DNA of 64,000 bases from Candidatus Sulfotelmatobacter sp. Its GTDB lineage: Bacteria > Acidobacteriota > Terriglobia > Terriglobales > Acidobacteriaceae. Under the pieces are notes generated by a model that saw nothing but the letters and a program-made list of their open reading frames with translations, had not been told where the DNA came from and did not search any database. The stretch covers positions 186,001-250,000 of the forward strand of contig DASYBM010000004.1 of NCBI GenBank assembly GCA_036500765.1, read 5' to 3'. Of this stretch, positions 15,782-24,789 are shown piece by piece (position 1 is the first letter of the stretch; each line of letters opens with the position of its first letter). Made by a program: the position numbers and the translations under genes.

Positions 15782-17260
15782 TCATGCGGGCGAAACGGTC
15801 CGGGCTCTCCGTTTCCCCGCCCAGTAAATCCAGGCTCCAATCAGGACGAGCGCTCCCGTCCCGCCAATCACCTTGAACAGCGCCAGCGGCTTGTTCGGCT
15901 CGTCGGGCTGCGGAATCAGAGACAGCGCGATCGTCATTGCCGTGGTTAGAAATCCCACGGTCGCCATTAACGTCGCCACGCTCTTCCCACCCGGCACTCG
16001 AATAACATCGGCTCCGGCCGGCTCGCGCTGCAGCTTGATCATCGCCGCAAACAAGTACAGATATGGAATGAAATATGTAATCACGCCCATGCTGACCAAC
16101 ACATCGTAAGCACCCTTCACACTGGTTCCCGCCTGCCCAAGAAGGATGAAGACCACACCAAGGAAGAACTGAGTGAGCAACGCCACCCATGGAGTCTTCC
16201 AGCGCGGATGCAGCGCCCCGAACGCGGGTGGAAGAAAGCGATCAAGTCCGGCGACGAATGGGAGCCGCGCCACCGCCGCCAGATAAGCGCCCGCAGCGCC
16301 AATATTGCTGAGCGCAATCAAAAATGCCGCCAGCGGCAACACGCCGGGATATCCCACGCGCGCCGCCGTCTTCGACACGGCCTGCACCAGCCCTTGCAGG
16401 CTGTTCACTTCACCGGAGGGCAACGCCAGCAGCACGCAAATCGTCCCCAGGATGTAGCAGATCGTCACCACGACTCCGGCAGAGAGCAGAGCAAGAGGAA
16501 TCGTCCGGCGCGCGTTCTTGATTTCTTCTCCCATGAACGACGCCGTCTCGCTGCCTCCGAACGCGAACGTCAGCACCGACCAAAAGATGAGATCGTTGAA
16601 ATGCATGCTGGGAGTCATCGAGTGCAGCGTGAATGAAGTCGCCGATCCGTAGCGATGCCACGCAATCAATCCCATCACAATGACGATCCCTGCCGGAATC
16701 CACATCGCGATCGCGCCGATATTGTGCAACCACTTGCCCACGTCGAGGCCGACGATATTCAGCAACGTGGCCGCCGAGAGCGTGAGCAGCGAGAAGGCGA
16801 TATAGAACGTTGCATTGCCTGAGAGATATTCCCAACTCGCCTGCCGCATGAACAACACATTGCTGGCCGCAAAATAGAGCACGGCAGGGAAGTACGGCAG
16901 GTTGCTGGTCCAGTAAGTCCATGCCGCCATGAAGCCGGAGAAATCGCCGAAGGCGCGTTTGCTCCACACATACAATCCGCCTTCGTTGGGATAGCGCGAA
17001 GAAAGTTCCAGCACAGAAAGCGCCAGCGGAGTGTAGAAGCACAGCCACGCGCCGACCCAGATGACGATGGAACTCGGCCCAGCCGCCGCCGCAGTCGCAA
17101 TCCAGCGCAGGCTGATGCCGGTGATGATGTAAAACAGAAACAGATCGCGAAAGCCCATCACCTGCGGCGGCCGATTGCGGTCTTCAGCGTCGCCGATCGA
17201 AACTCCGGGCGAAAGAAGAGAGGTCTTGTCCGCGCGCTGCTTCGGATTGGATTCGGCCAA
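15782..17260 (-). CDS. APC-family amino-acid permease
   Basis: A 492-residue inner-membrane transporter with about twelve hydrophobic segments. The APC signature is clear: LELSSRYPNEGGLYVWSKRAFGDFSGF near residue 85 and the helix-5/6 stretch FGGSETASFMGEEIKNARRTIP. Such proteins move amino acids or polyamines by proton or exchange coupling; the substrate cannot be assigned. The apparent start is TTG at 17260 with a weak ribosome site; an in-frame ATG at residue 35, just before the first helix, is the alternative. Confidence 0.9.
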   Translation of the reverse strand: MAESNPKQRADKTSLLSPGVSIGDAEDRNRPPQVMGFRDLFLFYIITGISLRWIATAAAAGPSSIVIWVGAWLCFYTPLALSVLELSSRYPNEGGLYVWSKRAFGDFSGFMAAWTYWTSNLPYFPAVLYFAASNVLFMRQASWEYLSGNATFYIAFSLLTLSAATLLNIVGLDVGKWLHNIGAIAMWIPAGIVIVMGLIAWHRYGSATSFTLHSMTPSMHFNDLIFWSVLTFAFGGSETASFMGEEIKNARRTIPLALLSAGVVVTICYILGTICVLLALPSGEVNSLQGLVQAVSKTAARVGYPGVLPLAAFLIALSNIGAAGAYLAAVARLPFVAGLDRFLPPAFGALHPRWKTPWVALLTQFFLGVVFILLGQAGTSVKGAYDVLVSMGVITYFIPYLYLFAAMIKLQREPAGADVIRVPGGKSVATLMATVGFLTTAMTIALSLIPQPDEPNKPLALFKVIGGTGALVLIGAWIYWAGKRRARTVSPA

Positions 17261-17368
17261 TGGCGTGTCCCGGGGTCAGGCTAGCGCGAGCGTGATACTA
17301 GGGAGAACTAAAGAGAAGTAGAGGAATAACACTGACAGACGCGTGGAGCAAGGCGAAAGTGGGGCTAC

Positions 17369-18814
17369 CTATTCCACGTCCGCGGTTGTGCGGTTCCGGC
17401 GCTTCCAATACAAATATCCCGGCACGCCGATCAGCACCACGACCATGCTCCAGAAACTTTCCATCGGCCTGCGGATGGTGGTGTTCAAGATCCAGGCGAC
17501 GCCGATCAGTACATAAATCGCCGGCAGCCACGGATATCCCGTGCAGCGATACGGCCGCGGAATCTCCGGTCGCTTCCAGCGCAGCCAGAACATCGCGATC
17601 ACGGTCAGCGTGTACGACAACACCATGCCATAAATGACGTAAGTGTAAAGCTGATCGTAGCGCCCGCTGATCGTGAGCAACGCCGCCCACACGCCCTGCC
17701 CGATCAAGCTGAACGCCGGAGTTCTCCACTTAGGATGGATCACCGCCATGCGCTTGAAGAAAACGCCATCCTGCGCCATGGCGAGATAGACTCGCGCGCC
17801 GGATAGTGTGCAGGTCGCCGCCGCGCTGAAGCATGAAATCGCAATCATCAGCGACAGCCAAACCGCCGCGCCCGGCGAGAACAAGGCCGCGGCCGCTGCA
17901 TGCGCGATAGTCTCGTGTGCCGCAATTTCCCGCATCGGCAGCGCGTACACATAGGTCATGTTCATCGCGACATAAATCACGCCTACGGCAAGCACGCCCA
18001 AAACCATAGCCAACGGCACGTTCCGCCGTGGATCCTTTACTTCGCCCGCCACCCACGTGATGTACACCCATCCGTCATAAGCCCAGTACACCGCGATCAA
18101 GCCAACTCCAAGCGCGGAGATTAACTGCCCCGGCCCTAATCCCATCATCAGTCCCACGCCGTGGGCTTGAAAATTCGACCAATGGCCCTTGCCGATCGCG
18201 AAACCGAGCACAACGAATGCCGCCATGGCGGTGAACTTTGTCCAGGTCGAGAGGTTCTGGAGCAAAGCGCCCCAGCGCAGTCCGACCACGTTGACCCAGG
18301 TAAGAGCAGCGATCAGTAGCAGCGCGAAAAGATGTGCGCGCGTGATAACGATGCCGCCAAATGCCGCCACAATGTGAGCTTCCGATACAACGGGAAACAC
18401 TTGTCCCGTATAAGCCGCCGACGCCACCGAAAGCGCCGCAATCGATCCCCCGTTCGCCACGCTGAACAGCATCCAGCCATACAGAAAAGCAACCAGATCG
18501 CCGTAAGCCTCGCGCAGATAGATGTATTGCCCGCCGGAATCGGGGAACATCGATCCGAGTTCGGCGAACGCGAAGCAGGCGCAGAGCGAAATCAACGCCC
18601 CCAGCACCCATACCAGAAGAAACATCAGCGGCTGCGGCAGCGGGCCCGCAATGTCTTTCGCCGTCAAAAAAATGGACGACCCGATGATCCCGCTGACCAG
18701 CAGCAGGACGGAATCGAGCAGGCTAAGTCCGCGCACCAGGGAAGGCTTAGACTCCGGTGACGCCGATATCGACTGCGCCGTTTGATTGGCGGGAAGAACC
18801 GGCGTGGTTCCCAT
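17369..18814 (-). CDS. APC-family amino-acid permease
   Basis: A 481-residue transporter of the amino acid-polyamine-organocation family, nearest in look to the LAT-like branch: SIFLTAKDIAGPLPQP in helix 1, ELGSMFPDSGGQYIYLREAYGD before helix 3, and AGEVKDPRRNVPLA after helix 6. Inner-membrane, about twelve hydrophobic helices. Its ATG shares a base with the TAA stop of the small zinc-ribbon gene (TAATG), so the two are translated together. A second APC permease follows about 110 bases downstream on the same strand. Confidence 0.92.
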   Translation of the reverse strand: MGTTPVLPANQTAQSISASPESKPSLVRGLSLLDSVLLLVSGIIGSSIFLTAKDIAGPLPQPLMFLLVWVLGALISLCACFAFAELGSMFPDSGGQYIYLREAYGDLVAFLYGWMLFSVANGGSIAALSVASAAYTGQVFPVVSEAHIVAAFGGIVITRAHLFALLLIAALTWVNVVGLRWGALLQNLSTWTKFTAMAAFVVLGFAIGKGHWSNFQAHGVGLMMGLGPGQLISALGVGLIAVYWAYDGWVYITWVAGEVKDPRRNVPLAMVLGVLAVGVIYVAMNMTYVYALPMREIAAHETIAHAAAAALFSPGAAVWLSLMIAISCFSAAATCTLSGARVYLAMAQDGVFFKRMAVIHPKWRTPAFSLIGQGVWAALLTISGRYDQLYTYVIYGMVLSYTLTVIAMFWLRWKRPEIPRPYRCTGYPWLPAIYVLIGVAWILNTTIRRPMESFWSMVVVLIGVPGYLYWKRRNRTTADVE

Positions 18815-18984
18815 TATCCGATTCCGAGTTCATCGGAGGATTCGAGCGCCGTTCCGCAGCGCCGGCAGATCACCGAAGAGCAATCGCCGCAGGTCAGCGG
18901 ATCGGTTACTTCCTCCGCACAATTCGGGCAGTAGAGCGATCCAGGTTCTAACTCGGGATCGGGATTCTGAGGGCGTGTCGCCAT
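18814..18984 (-). CDS. Small zinc-ribbon protein coupled to an APC permease
   Basis: A 56-residue protein with CPNC, CGDC and CRRC pairs, enough for one or two zinc sites in a rubredoxin/zinc-ribbon style, between acidic termini. Start ATG at 18984 was chosen over an upstream in-frame GTG-less extension because the segment above it is the hairpin region. The stop overlaps the permease start (TAATG). Function unknown; the coupling suggests it accompanies or regulates the transporter. Confidence 0.65.
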   Translation of the reverse strand: MATRPQNPDPELEPGSLYCPNCAEEVTDPLTCGDCSSVICRRCGTALESSDELGIG

Positions 18985-19034
18985 GAAGAAGAAAACTGTA
19001 GCATAGTAGTAGCGCCGCCGTCCCGCCGGAATCG

Positions 19035-19110
19035 CGTGGCCCGGACGCATTCGTCCGGGGTGGAGCGATCACGGATTCAGCGCGGGCGGACGAATGCGTC
19101 CGCCGCCACG
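19035..19110. repeat. Pair of inverted hairpin repeats (REP-like)
   Basis: Two 23-24-bp elements in opposite orientation (19035-19057 and 19087-19110) share CGGACGAATGCGTCCG and a CCACG end. Each also folds on itself: CCGGACG/CGTCCGG at 19041-19058 and GGCGGACG/CGTCCGCC at 19085-19104. The outer base pairs differ but remain complementary in both. The pair lies between divergent genes. Confidence 0.75.
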
Positions 19111-19145
19111 TGCGCTTGATCGGAAGCCGGCGCTACAAAAACACT

Positions 19146-19895
19146 ATGCCCGACCGACCGCAAACTCCCGACGACAAGCTGCAACATGAATTCAACCGCT
19201 GGGCCGCTGCTGGCGAAGGCGCGAAGATGGAACGCCATCATCTCGATATCACCGAAAAGACAATTCGCCGCATGAATTTGCGTCCCGGCGAGCGCGTGCT
19301 CGACCTGGGCTGCGGCTCGGGATGGGCCACGCGCCTGCTCGCGCGCCTCGTTGGCGATGGCCCCGAAGGCTTCGGGCAGGTGGTTGGCCTCGATGTTTCC
19401 GATGAGATGGTTCGCCAGGCCCGCGAATCCTCGAAAGACTTCGAGAACATTCTTTACGTCTGGGGATCGGCGCAACAGATTCCGTGGGAGGAAAATTTCT
19501 TCGACAGGGTGCTGTCGGTGGAATCGTTCTACTACTATCCTGATCAGGACCGCGCGCTGATGGAATTATTCCGCGTGATGGCGCCGCGAGGCCGGCTTTT
19601 CATTCTGATCAATCTGTACAAAGACAACCAGTATTCGCTGCAGTGGGTCGACAAGCTGAAAGTCCCTGTGCACGTGCGATCCTCAGCCGAATACGTCGAA
19701 CTTTTCAAAAAGCACGCCTTCGAAAGCGTTGAAACCGTTCGCATCCCCGACGACACGCCTACGCCCGACGATTACAAAACGAAATCATTCAACAGCCTTG
19801 ACGATCTGCGGGCGTTCAAGCGCGAGGGCGCCCTGCTCCTGATGGCGTCGAAGCCCGACCTTCGCACGCCGCTTCCAGGCTACACGATTTACTAG
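19146..19895 (+). CDS. Class I SAM-dependent methyltransferase
   Basis: A 249-residue soluble enzyme of the UbiE/COQ5-like small-molecule methyltransferase type. Motif I is VLDLGCGSGWATRLL (about residues 45-59), followed by VVGLDVSDEMVRQAR (motif II) and APRGRLFILINLY (post-I region). Substrate unknown. ATG at 19146 is preferred to a GTG at 19110, which lies in the palindromic repeat. It is flanked by hairpins on both sides and appears monocistronic. Confidence 0.88.
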   Translation: MPDRPQTPDDKLQHEFNRWAAAGEGAKMERHHLDITEKTIRRMNLRPGERVLDLGCGSGWATRLLARLVGDGPEGFGQVVGLDVSDEMVRQARESSKDFENILYVWGSAQQIPWEENFFDRVLSVESFYYYPDQDRALMELFRVMAPRGRLFILINLYKDNQYSLQWVDKLKVPVHVRSSAEYVELFKKHAFESVETVRIPDDTPTPDDYKTKSFNSLDDLRAFKREGALLLMASKPDLRTPLPGYTIY

Positions 19896-19960
19896 TAGCG
19901 CCGATTTACGATTAGCGCCGGCGCCTCGCCGGCTGTCCCTTCGGCAGGCTCAGGGCGGGC

Positions 19961-19983
19961 AGTGGCGGCGTCCCGCCGCCACT
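19961..19983 (+). terminator. Strong hairpin after the methyltransferase gene
   Basis: AGTGGCGGCG and CGCCGCCACT form a perfect 10-bp stem with a TCC loop. No T-run follows, so it may be a repeat element or a factor-dependent terminator between convergent genes. Confidence 0.5.
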
Positions 19984-20050
19984 GTGTGCGCGAACCAATC
20001 ACCGCCAGGAATTTCGCTGTCGACCTGTCGCAAGTCCCGATCGGCGGCCA

Positions 20051-20920
20051 TCAAATCTCGTCATCGCCTTTGTCGCCATGGCTCAAGTCCTTCACGGGAC
20101 TCAAAGCCCGTCCATCCTGTGCGTGGTGAACCTCAACCCTGCCATTCACGTTCGACAGCCGGATGTGCGCCCCACCGCTGCCCAGCTCTCCACGCAGGTC
20201 GTGGCCGACGAAGCGGTGATGATTCACACGCAGCCCGAAATCGTTGTCGATCCCGCCGGAGACCGTGGTCGCTTCGACCTCCGCATTCGAATCCGAAGGA
20301 ATCGTCAGATCGACCGATCCATTGACGGAATTCAACTCGACCGAATTTCCGGCGAGCTGGTCAAAACGTGCCTCCAGCCTGCCATTGACCGTCGACAAGT
20401 GAGCCCGTCCCGCCAGATTCTGCGCCTCGAGCCGCCCATTGATGCACGAAGCGTTCACTTCGCCAGTCACGCCGGTAATGTCGAGCGAGCCGTTGATCAA
20501 CTTGATCTCATCCAGCCGCGCCGTACGCGGCACGGTCAGCGTGTACTCAACGCTTGCCGGATTGTTGTGCGATCCCCAATTCCAATTTTCGTTGTGCTCC
20601 GGGTACTTGGTTCGAATTTCCAGATATTCCTTGCCGGAGTTGATCTCGATCTTGGCTTCGTCCAGGCGTTCTTTGGTATCGGCATACTTTATGGCATCGA
20701 CTTTCACGGAGTTCTGGTCCCAGCTGCTGATGTGAACCGGGCCGTTGATGTTATCGAGTTCAACCCGGCCATCGGCGGTGAGGGCGTAGGTCTGGTGAAA
20801 CTCTTCGGTCAGAGCGCCACGATGATCGGACGCGTGCGCCGATAAGGTAAGAATCAGCAAGGCACACAGGGTTCCCAGGACAGCTCCCAGCCAGGTGGCG
20901 GATTGGCGTTGGCGGTTCAT
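20051..20920 (-). CDS. Secreted DUF4097-type beta-helix protein
   Basis: A 289-residue exported protein: signal peptide LGAVLGTLCALLILTLSAHA, then a repetitive beta-strand body in which phrases such as LDNINGPVHI, INGSLDI, INGRLEA, VNGRLEA and VNGSVDL recur about every 20 residues. This is the DUF4097 pattern, thought to form a beta-helix adhesin-like fold at the cell envelope; its biological role is unknown. ATG at 20920 was chosen for the GGAGGGAACA immediately upstream. Monocistronic between convergent and same-strand neighbours. Confidence 0.85.
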   Translation of the reverse strand: MNRQRQSATWLGAVLGTLCALLILTLSAHASDHRGALTEEFHQTYALTADGRVELDNINGPVHISSWDQNSVKVDAIKYADTKERLDEAKIEINSGKEYLEIRTKYPEHNENWNWGSHNNPASVEYTLTVPRTARLDEIKLINGSLDITGVTGEVNASCINGRLEAQNLAGRAHLSTVNGRLEARFDQLAGNSVELNSVNGSVDLTIPSDSNAEVEATTVSGGIDNDFGLRVNHHRFVGHDLRGELGSGGAHIRLSNVNGRVEVHHAQDGRALSPVKDLSHGDKGDDEI

Positions 20921-20989
20921 TGTTCCCTCCGTATTCACTGAGTTAGACGAGGCTGCGTGAAATTGGTGAGAATCGGGTTTTTAAGAAAC

Positions 20990-22315
20990 TCATTCTCTAC
21001 GTGTTGGCGATTGATCGGGCGTCGCGGTCTTCTTTCCGGCCTCGGTCAGCAGAAAAATTGCCAGAATCGTCATCTCCGGCTCGATCGGGTGCCGGTAGCG
21101 CGGGATGGCATAGACGAAGTAGTACATTGCGGGATAGAGCAGCACCAGCCAGAACAATAGCCACGCGCCCGGCCTACGCAGACGCAGGGCGCGGCCCAGT
21201 CCCCATAACATCAGAGCCGATGCGGCGAGGAAGAGTGAGTTCTTCGCCTCCCCCATCCACCAGGGCTGCGTGTCTTTCGGCGGGCCGGCCCAGAAATAGA
21301 CGTATCGACGCACGCAGAGTTTTGCGAATCGCGCGTAGTCAGCTCGGATGTAGGCTACCGCTTGTTGCCTTCGCATAGCGATATAGGGCAATTCGCCCAT
21401 CGCCTGAAACTGGCGCATAGCGTAAACGTCGTGAGTTGCATCCAGATAGAGCATCAAAGTTCCGTCGGCGCCAGGGCCGTTGCCCAGGCGAAGCTCGGCG
21501 CCGAAATTATCGCGAATGAAAATGAACTTGCCGAACGTCTGATAGTTCCGGACCAACCAGGGCGTGATGCAGGCAAAAAAAACGGCGGATGCCAGCAGCA
21601 CGCCCGCCAAGGATCGCTTGCCGCGCCGAGCGCGCCGATACCAGGCCCACAATCCCGCCGCTGGCAAAAAGGACAGCAGGGAAGTGCTGCTCAGGGCGGT
21701 GATGCCCCAAAGCAATCCAAATTGAAGCCAGGGTGCCCAGCCATCGCGGTCTTCCAAGGTCAGGGACAGCCAGATGATTGCACTCAGCAGCAGCGCCGCC
21801 AGACTGGTTTCCCACACCGCCCGCGTGCACCAGAAAATGATGTTGGGAAGCAGAGCCCAGGCCCATGCGGAGCCGACGGCAACCTTCTCCCAAAACATCC
21901 GCCGCGCGATCAGAAAAATCGGGAGGCAGGTCAGTACCGAGAAAGCGCTATTCAGCGCCAGCAGCACGAAAGCGGACGATCTGGAATAGATTCCGAAAAC
22001 CCGAAACACGCCCGCGATCAGATAGGGGTACAGCGGAGGCTCCCAGGCGGTCGGTCCGGTCGGAGGCCCAAAAGGGCTGCTGAAGCCATGTCCGGAAGCC
22101 AGCGACGCCCCGATGCGTCCCATTTCCCAGCCGAAGCTGAAATTGTCGTCGGTGCTTTTGAACTTGTAGGTGTGGCCGATCACAATCCAGGCGATGCGGA
22201 TGAGCAGGGCTATAGCGACGATCCAGAGCGGCGAATTTCGGATGTGCGCCCAGCGGTCGCGGAACGGACCGGACTTGGACGCCGGAATCTCCGCAGACGC
22301 GGATGTGGATTTCAT
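20990..22315 (-). CDS. Glycosyltransferase family 39-like membrane protein (ArnT/PMT type)
   Basis: A 440-residue polytopic inner-membrane protein. The first periplasmic loop carries the acidic DDNFSFGWEMGRI region and GFSSPFGPPTGPTAWEPPLYPYLI, the substrate-loop pattern of the PMT_2/GT39 superfamily that moves sugars from polyprenyl-phosphate donors to lipids or proteins. Acceptor unknown. The start ATG at 22315 lies just before a cytoplasmic stretch and the first helix; the frame continues to 22396 but that part is low quality. It is divergent from the GT2 gene. Confidence 0.85.
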   Translation of the reverse strand: MKSTSASAEIPASKSGPFRDRWAHIRNSPLWIVAIALLIRIAWIVIGHTYKFKSTDDNFSFGWEMGRIGASLASGHGFSSPFGPPTGPTAWEPPLYPYLIAGVFRVFGIYSRSSAFVLLALNSAFSVLTCLPIFLIARRMFWEKVAVGSAWAWALLPNIIFWCTRAVWETSLAALLLSAIIWLSLTLEDRDGWAPWLQFGLLWGITALSSTSLLSFLPAAGLWAWYRRARRGKRSLAGVLLASAVFFACITPWLVRNYQTFGKFIFIRDNFGAELRLGNGPGADGTLMLYLDATHDVYAMRQFQAMGELPYIAMRRQQAVAYIRADYARFAKLCVRRYVYFWAGPPKDTQPWWMGEAKNSLFLAASALMLWGLGRALRLRRPGAWLLFWLVLLYPAMYYFVYAIPRYRHPIEPEMTILAIFLLTEAGKKTATPDQSPTRRE

Positions 22316-22419
22316 GAGTGACCACAGTATATCGAGCGGGGAGAGATCGTTTCTTTCGCCCGAATCGCAAACGCCGATGACTACAATGACCATCATGACC
22401 TCTTAAGGGAGAGATCGCT

Positions 22420-22500
22420 ATGGGTGCGCCGAATTGGACCGTCGCCGAAGCGAAAGCCAAGTTCAGTGAAATTATTGACAGGGCTCACCCGCAACGCGAG
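22420..22500 (+). pseudogene. Remnant of a Phd/YefM-type antitoxin gene
   Basis: The first ~25 codons read MGAPNWTVAEAKAKFSEIIDRA, the DNA-binding N-terminus of Phd/YefM antitoxins, with a good GGGAGA ribosome site upstream. The frame then loses all similarity, and the usual toxin partner is absent. The remaining codons run into the start of the next gene and look non-coding. Probably a truncated antitoxin left by a deletion. Confidence 0.55.
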
Positions 22501-22589
22501 TCACTTCCGACTGCTGAAGACGGTTCTGAACCCCCGGACGACCTGAGGCGCCGCCATTCCGGTAAAATAAAAACTTTGACCGGGACGCC

Positions 22590-24233
22590 TTGTTCAATTC
22601 TGATCTCATCTCACTGCCAGAATTCACTGCGAAGCTGGCGGTATTGTCGGCCCCCAAAGGTCTTGGGCCTTACATCCGCCAGCACTTTCTCGATACCACA
22701 TTCCGCGGGCTATACCACGCTAATGCCTTCGATGTAGCATTGCTCATTCCGTATTTCATTGTGCTCATTTTGCTCGCCGGTTACGGAGCGCATCGCTACG
22801 TGCTGGTGTATCTGTATTACAAGCACAAGGAAAAACGCACAACCGAGCCTGCCGCTTATTTCGACGACTTGCCGCGCGTGACCGTGCAACTGCCAATTTT
22901 TAATGAACAGTATGTGGTGGAGCGATTGCTGGAGTCGATCTGCAAGCTGAAGTATCCAGTGCAGAAACTGGACATCCAAGTGCTCGACGACTCGACCGAC
23001 GAAACCGTCGACGTAGCACGCGGACTGGTGGAACGTTACGCGGCGCTGGGCCATCCAGTCAGCTACCATCACCGCACGAATCGCCAGGGCTACAAGGCGG
23101 GAGCGCTCGCCGAAGGCCTTAGGACGGCGAAGGGCGAGTTTGTGGCGATTTTTGACGCCGACTTTACGCCCCCGGAAGATTTTCTGCTGCGCGTCATCCA
23201 TCACTTCACCGATCCAAAGATCGGCATGGTGCAAACGCGCTGGACCCACCTCAATCGGCATTATTCTTTTCTGACTGAGGTGGAGGCGATTCTGCTGGAT
23301 GGGCACTTCGTGCTTGAACACTCGGGGCGGGCGCGCACGGGATTATTTTTCAACTTCAACGGGACCGCGGGCATGTGGCGGCGAGCCGCAATCGATGAAG
23401 CCGGTGGCTGGCAACATGACACGTTGACAGAGGACACGGATCTCTCGTATCGCGCGCAGCTTAAGGGTTGGAAATTCATTTACTTGCAGGACGTGGAATG
23501 CCTTGCGGAGTTACCAGTGGAGATGACGGCGTTCAAGACGCAACAAGCCCGCTGGGCCAAGGGATTGATTCAGACCGGAAAAAAAATCCTGCCGCGAGTG
23601 CTGCGCAGCAACGCGCCGCGGCACACGAAAATCGAAGCCTGGTATCACCTGACGGCGAATCTCAGCTATCCGCTCATGATTATGCTTTCGGTCCTGCTGC
23701 TGCCGGCGATGATTATCCGGTTTTATCAGGGCTGGTTTCAGATGCTATATATCGACCTGCCGCTATTTATGGCGTCCACTTTTTCGATTTCGAGTTTCTA
23801 CCTGGTCTCGCAACGCGAACTGTTTCCGCGAACCTGGCCTCGGGCCTTGTTGTATCTCCCATTTCTGATGGCGCTGGGCATCGGGCTGACCATTACCAAT
23901 ACCAAAGCGGTGCTTGAGGCGCTGGTGGGAAAAGAGAGTGCGTTCGCGCGTACGCCGAAATACAGCGTGGTCGCGAAAGGCGACAGGATCGGCGCTACCA
24001 AATACCGCAAGCGCCTGGGATGGGTGCCCTGGCTGGAATTGCTGATCGGGAGTTATTTCGCCGCGACGGTTTACTACGCCATCGACAACGAGAACTATAT
24101 TACGGTTCCGTTTCTGATGCTTTTCGTCGTGGGGTACTGGTACACCGGTTTGATGTCTCTGCTGCAAGGACGCTTCGGGCGCGGGTCGCGCAAGGCGACG
24201 ACGCACACCAAGCCCTTTCCGGTTGGGGTGTAG
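22590..24233 (+). CDS. Cellulose-synthase-like family 2 glycosyltransferase
   Basis: A 547-residue membrane glycosyltransferase of the CslA/BcsA-like group. The processive GT2 motifs are present: VLDDSTDET (D), FDADF (DxD), EDTDLSYRAQ (TED) and QQARWAKG (Q(Q/R)xRW). One hydrophobic segment lies near residues 48-70 and about four follow the catalytic domain. It probably makes a beta-linked polysaccharide such as a glucomannan-like chain; product unknown. No PilZ domain or BcsB partner is seen. The start is TTG at 22590 with no clear ribosome site, so it could lie slightly elsewhere. Confidence 0.9.
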   Translation: MFNSDLISLPEFTAKLAVLSAPKGLGPYIRQHFLDTTFRGLYHANAFDVALLIPYFIVLILLAGYGAHRYVLVYLYYKHKEKRTTEPAAYFDDLPRVTVQLPIFNEQYVVERLLESICKLKYPVQKLDIQVLDDSTDETVDVARGLVERYAALGHPVSYHHRTNRQGYKAGALAEGLRTAKGEFVAIFDADFTPPEDFLLRVIHHFTDPKIGMVQTRWTHLNRHYSFLTEVEAILLDGHFVLEHSGRARTGLFFNFNGTAGMWRRAAIDEAGGWQHDTLTEDTDLSYRAQLKGWKFIYLQDVECLAELPVEMTAFKTQQARWAKGLIQTGKKILPRVLRSNAPRHTKIEAWYHLTANLSYPLMIMLSVLLLPAMIIRFYQGWFQMLYIDLPLFMASTFSISSFYLVSQRELFPRTWPRALLYLPFLMALGIGLTITNTKAVLEALVGKESAFARTPKYSVVAKGDRIGATKYRKRLGWVPWLELLIGSYFAATVYYAIDNENYITVPFLMLFVVGYWYTGLMSLLQGRFGRGSRKATTHTKPFPVGV

Positions 24234-24318
24234 AATTCTTCTCCGCCTTCATCGCTTGTAACTTATTGCGACCTCAAAGCTCCGATGCAGAGGATCGGAT
24301 TTCCAGACGGAGAGTCCT

Positions 24319-24765
24319 ATGAATCAGTTTGTCATTTCGGCGATGGCGATGTTCCTTTTGGCGGCGACCGCGTTCGCGGGCGAGAATTTGAAACTGAATC
24401 CGAAGCTGGACTACACCAGCGACAGCCAGGATGGGCCGCTCATCAGCGGCGAGCACATGGACGCGGGATTCGTGGCGGGCAGACCGGCCTACGTAATTAT
24501 GTACGGCGAAGGTTGCTATAACTCGAAGCGCCAGGCGCGGCGCACGGTCGGGTTGTACGAAAAATACAAGGAGCGAGTGCAATTCATAATCGTCGACATC
24601 GACCACCGGCTATCCCCCCTGCAGGAGGAATTGAAAAAGAAGTATTTTCGCGGTTATATTCCTCACGTTGTAGTCCTCGACGCTGCGGGCAATGCCTTGT
24701 ACGACAATTCCGGCGAGGTCGATGACCGCGTAATCTCAGACTTGTTGGACAAAGCGGTGCGCTGA
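24319..24765 (+). CDS. Exported thioredoxin-like protein with one active-site cysteine
   Basis: A 148-residue protein with signal peptide (FVISAMAMFLLAATAFAG). The mature part follows the thioredoxin plan: strand AYVIMYGEGCYNSKRQ, helix, strand VQFIIVDID, cis-Pro region GYIPHVVVLDAAG. The redox site holds only one cysteine (GEGCYNS instead of CxxC), so it is unlikely to be a normal disulphide oxidoreductase. GGAG lies six bases before the start. It is separated by 85 bases from the glycosyltransferase gene. Confidence 0.75.
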   Translation: MNQFVISAMAMFLLAATAFAGENLKLNPKLDYTSDSQDGPLISGEHMDAGFVAGRPAYVIMYGEGCYNSKRQARRTVGLYEKYKERVQFIIVDIDHRLSPLQEELKKKYFRGYIPHVVVLDAAGNALYDNSGEVDDRVISDLLDKAVR

Positions 24766-24789
24766 CCGCTCGGAGTTTTCCGGTTCGCG

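Noticed and set aside
21362-22321. 319-codon plus-strand frame opposite the GT39-like gene
   Set aside because: Composition (Gln, Arg, His, Pro) is typical of a shadow, and the opposite strand encodes a convincing membrane protein.
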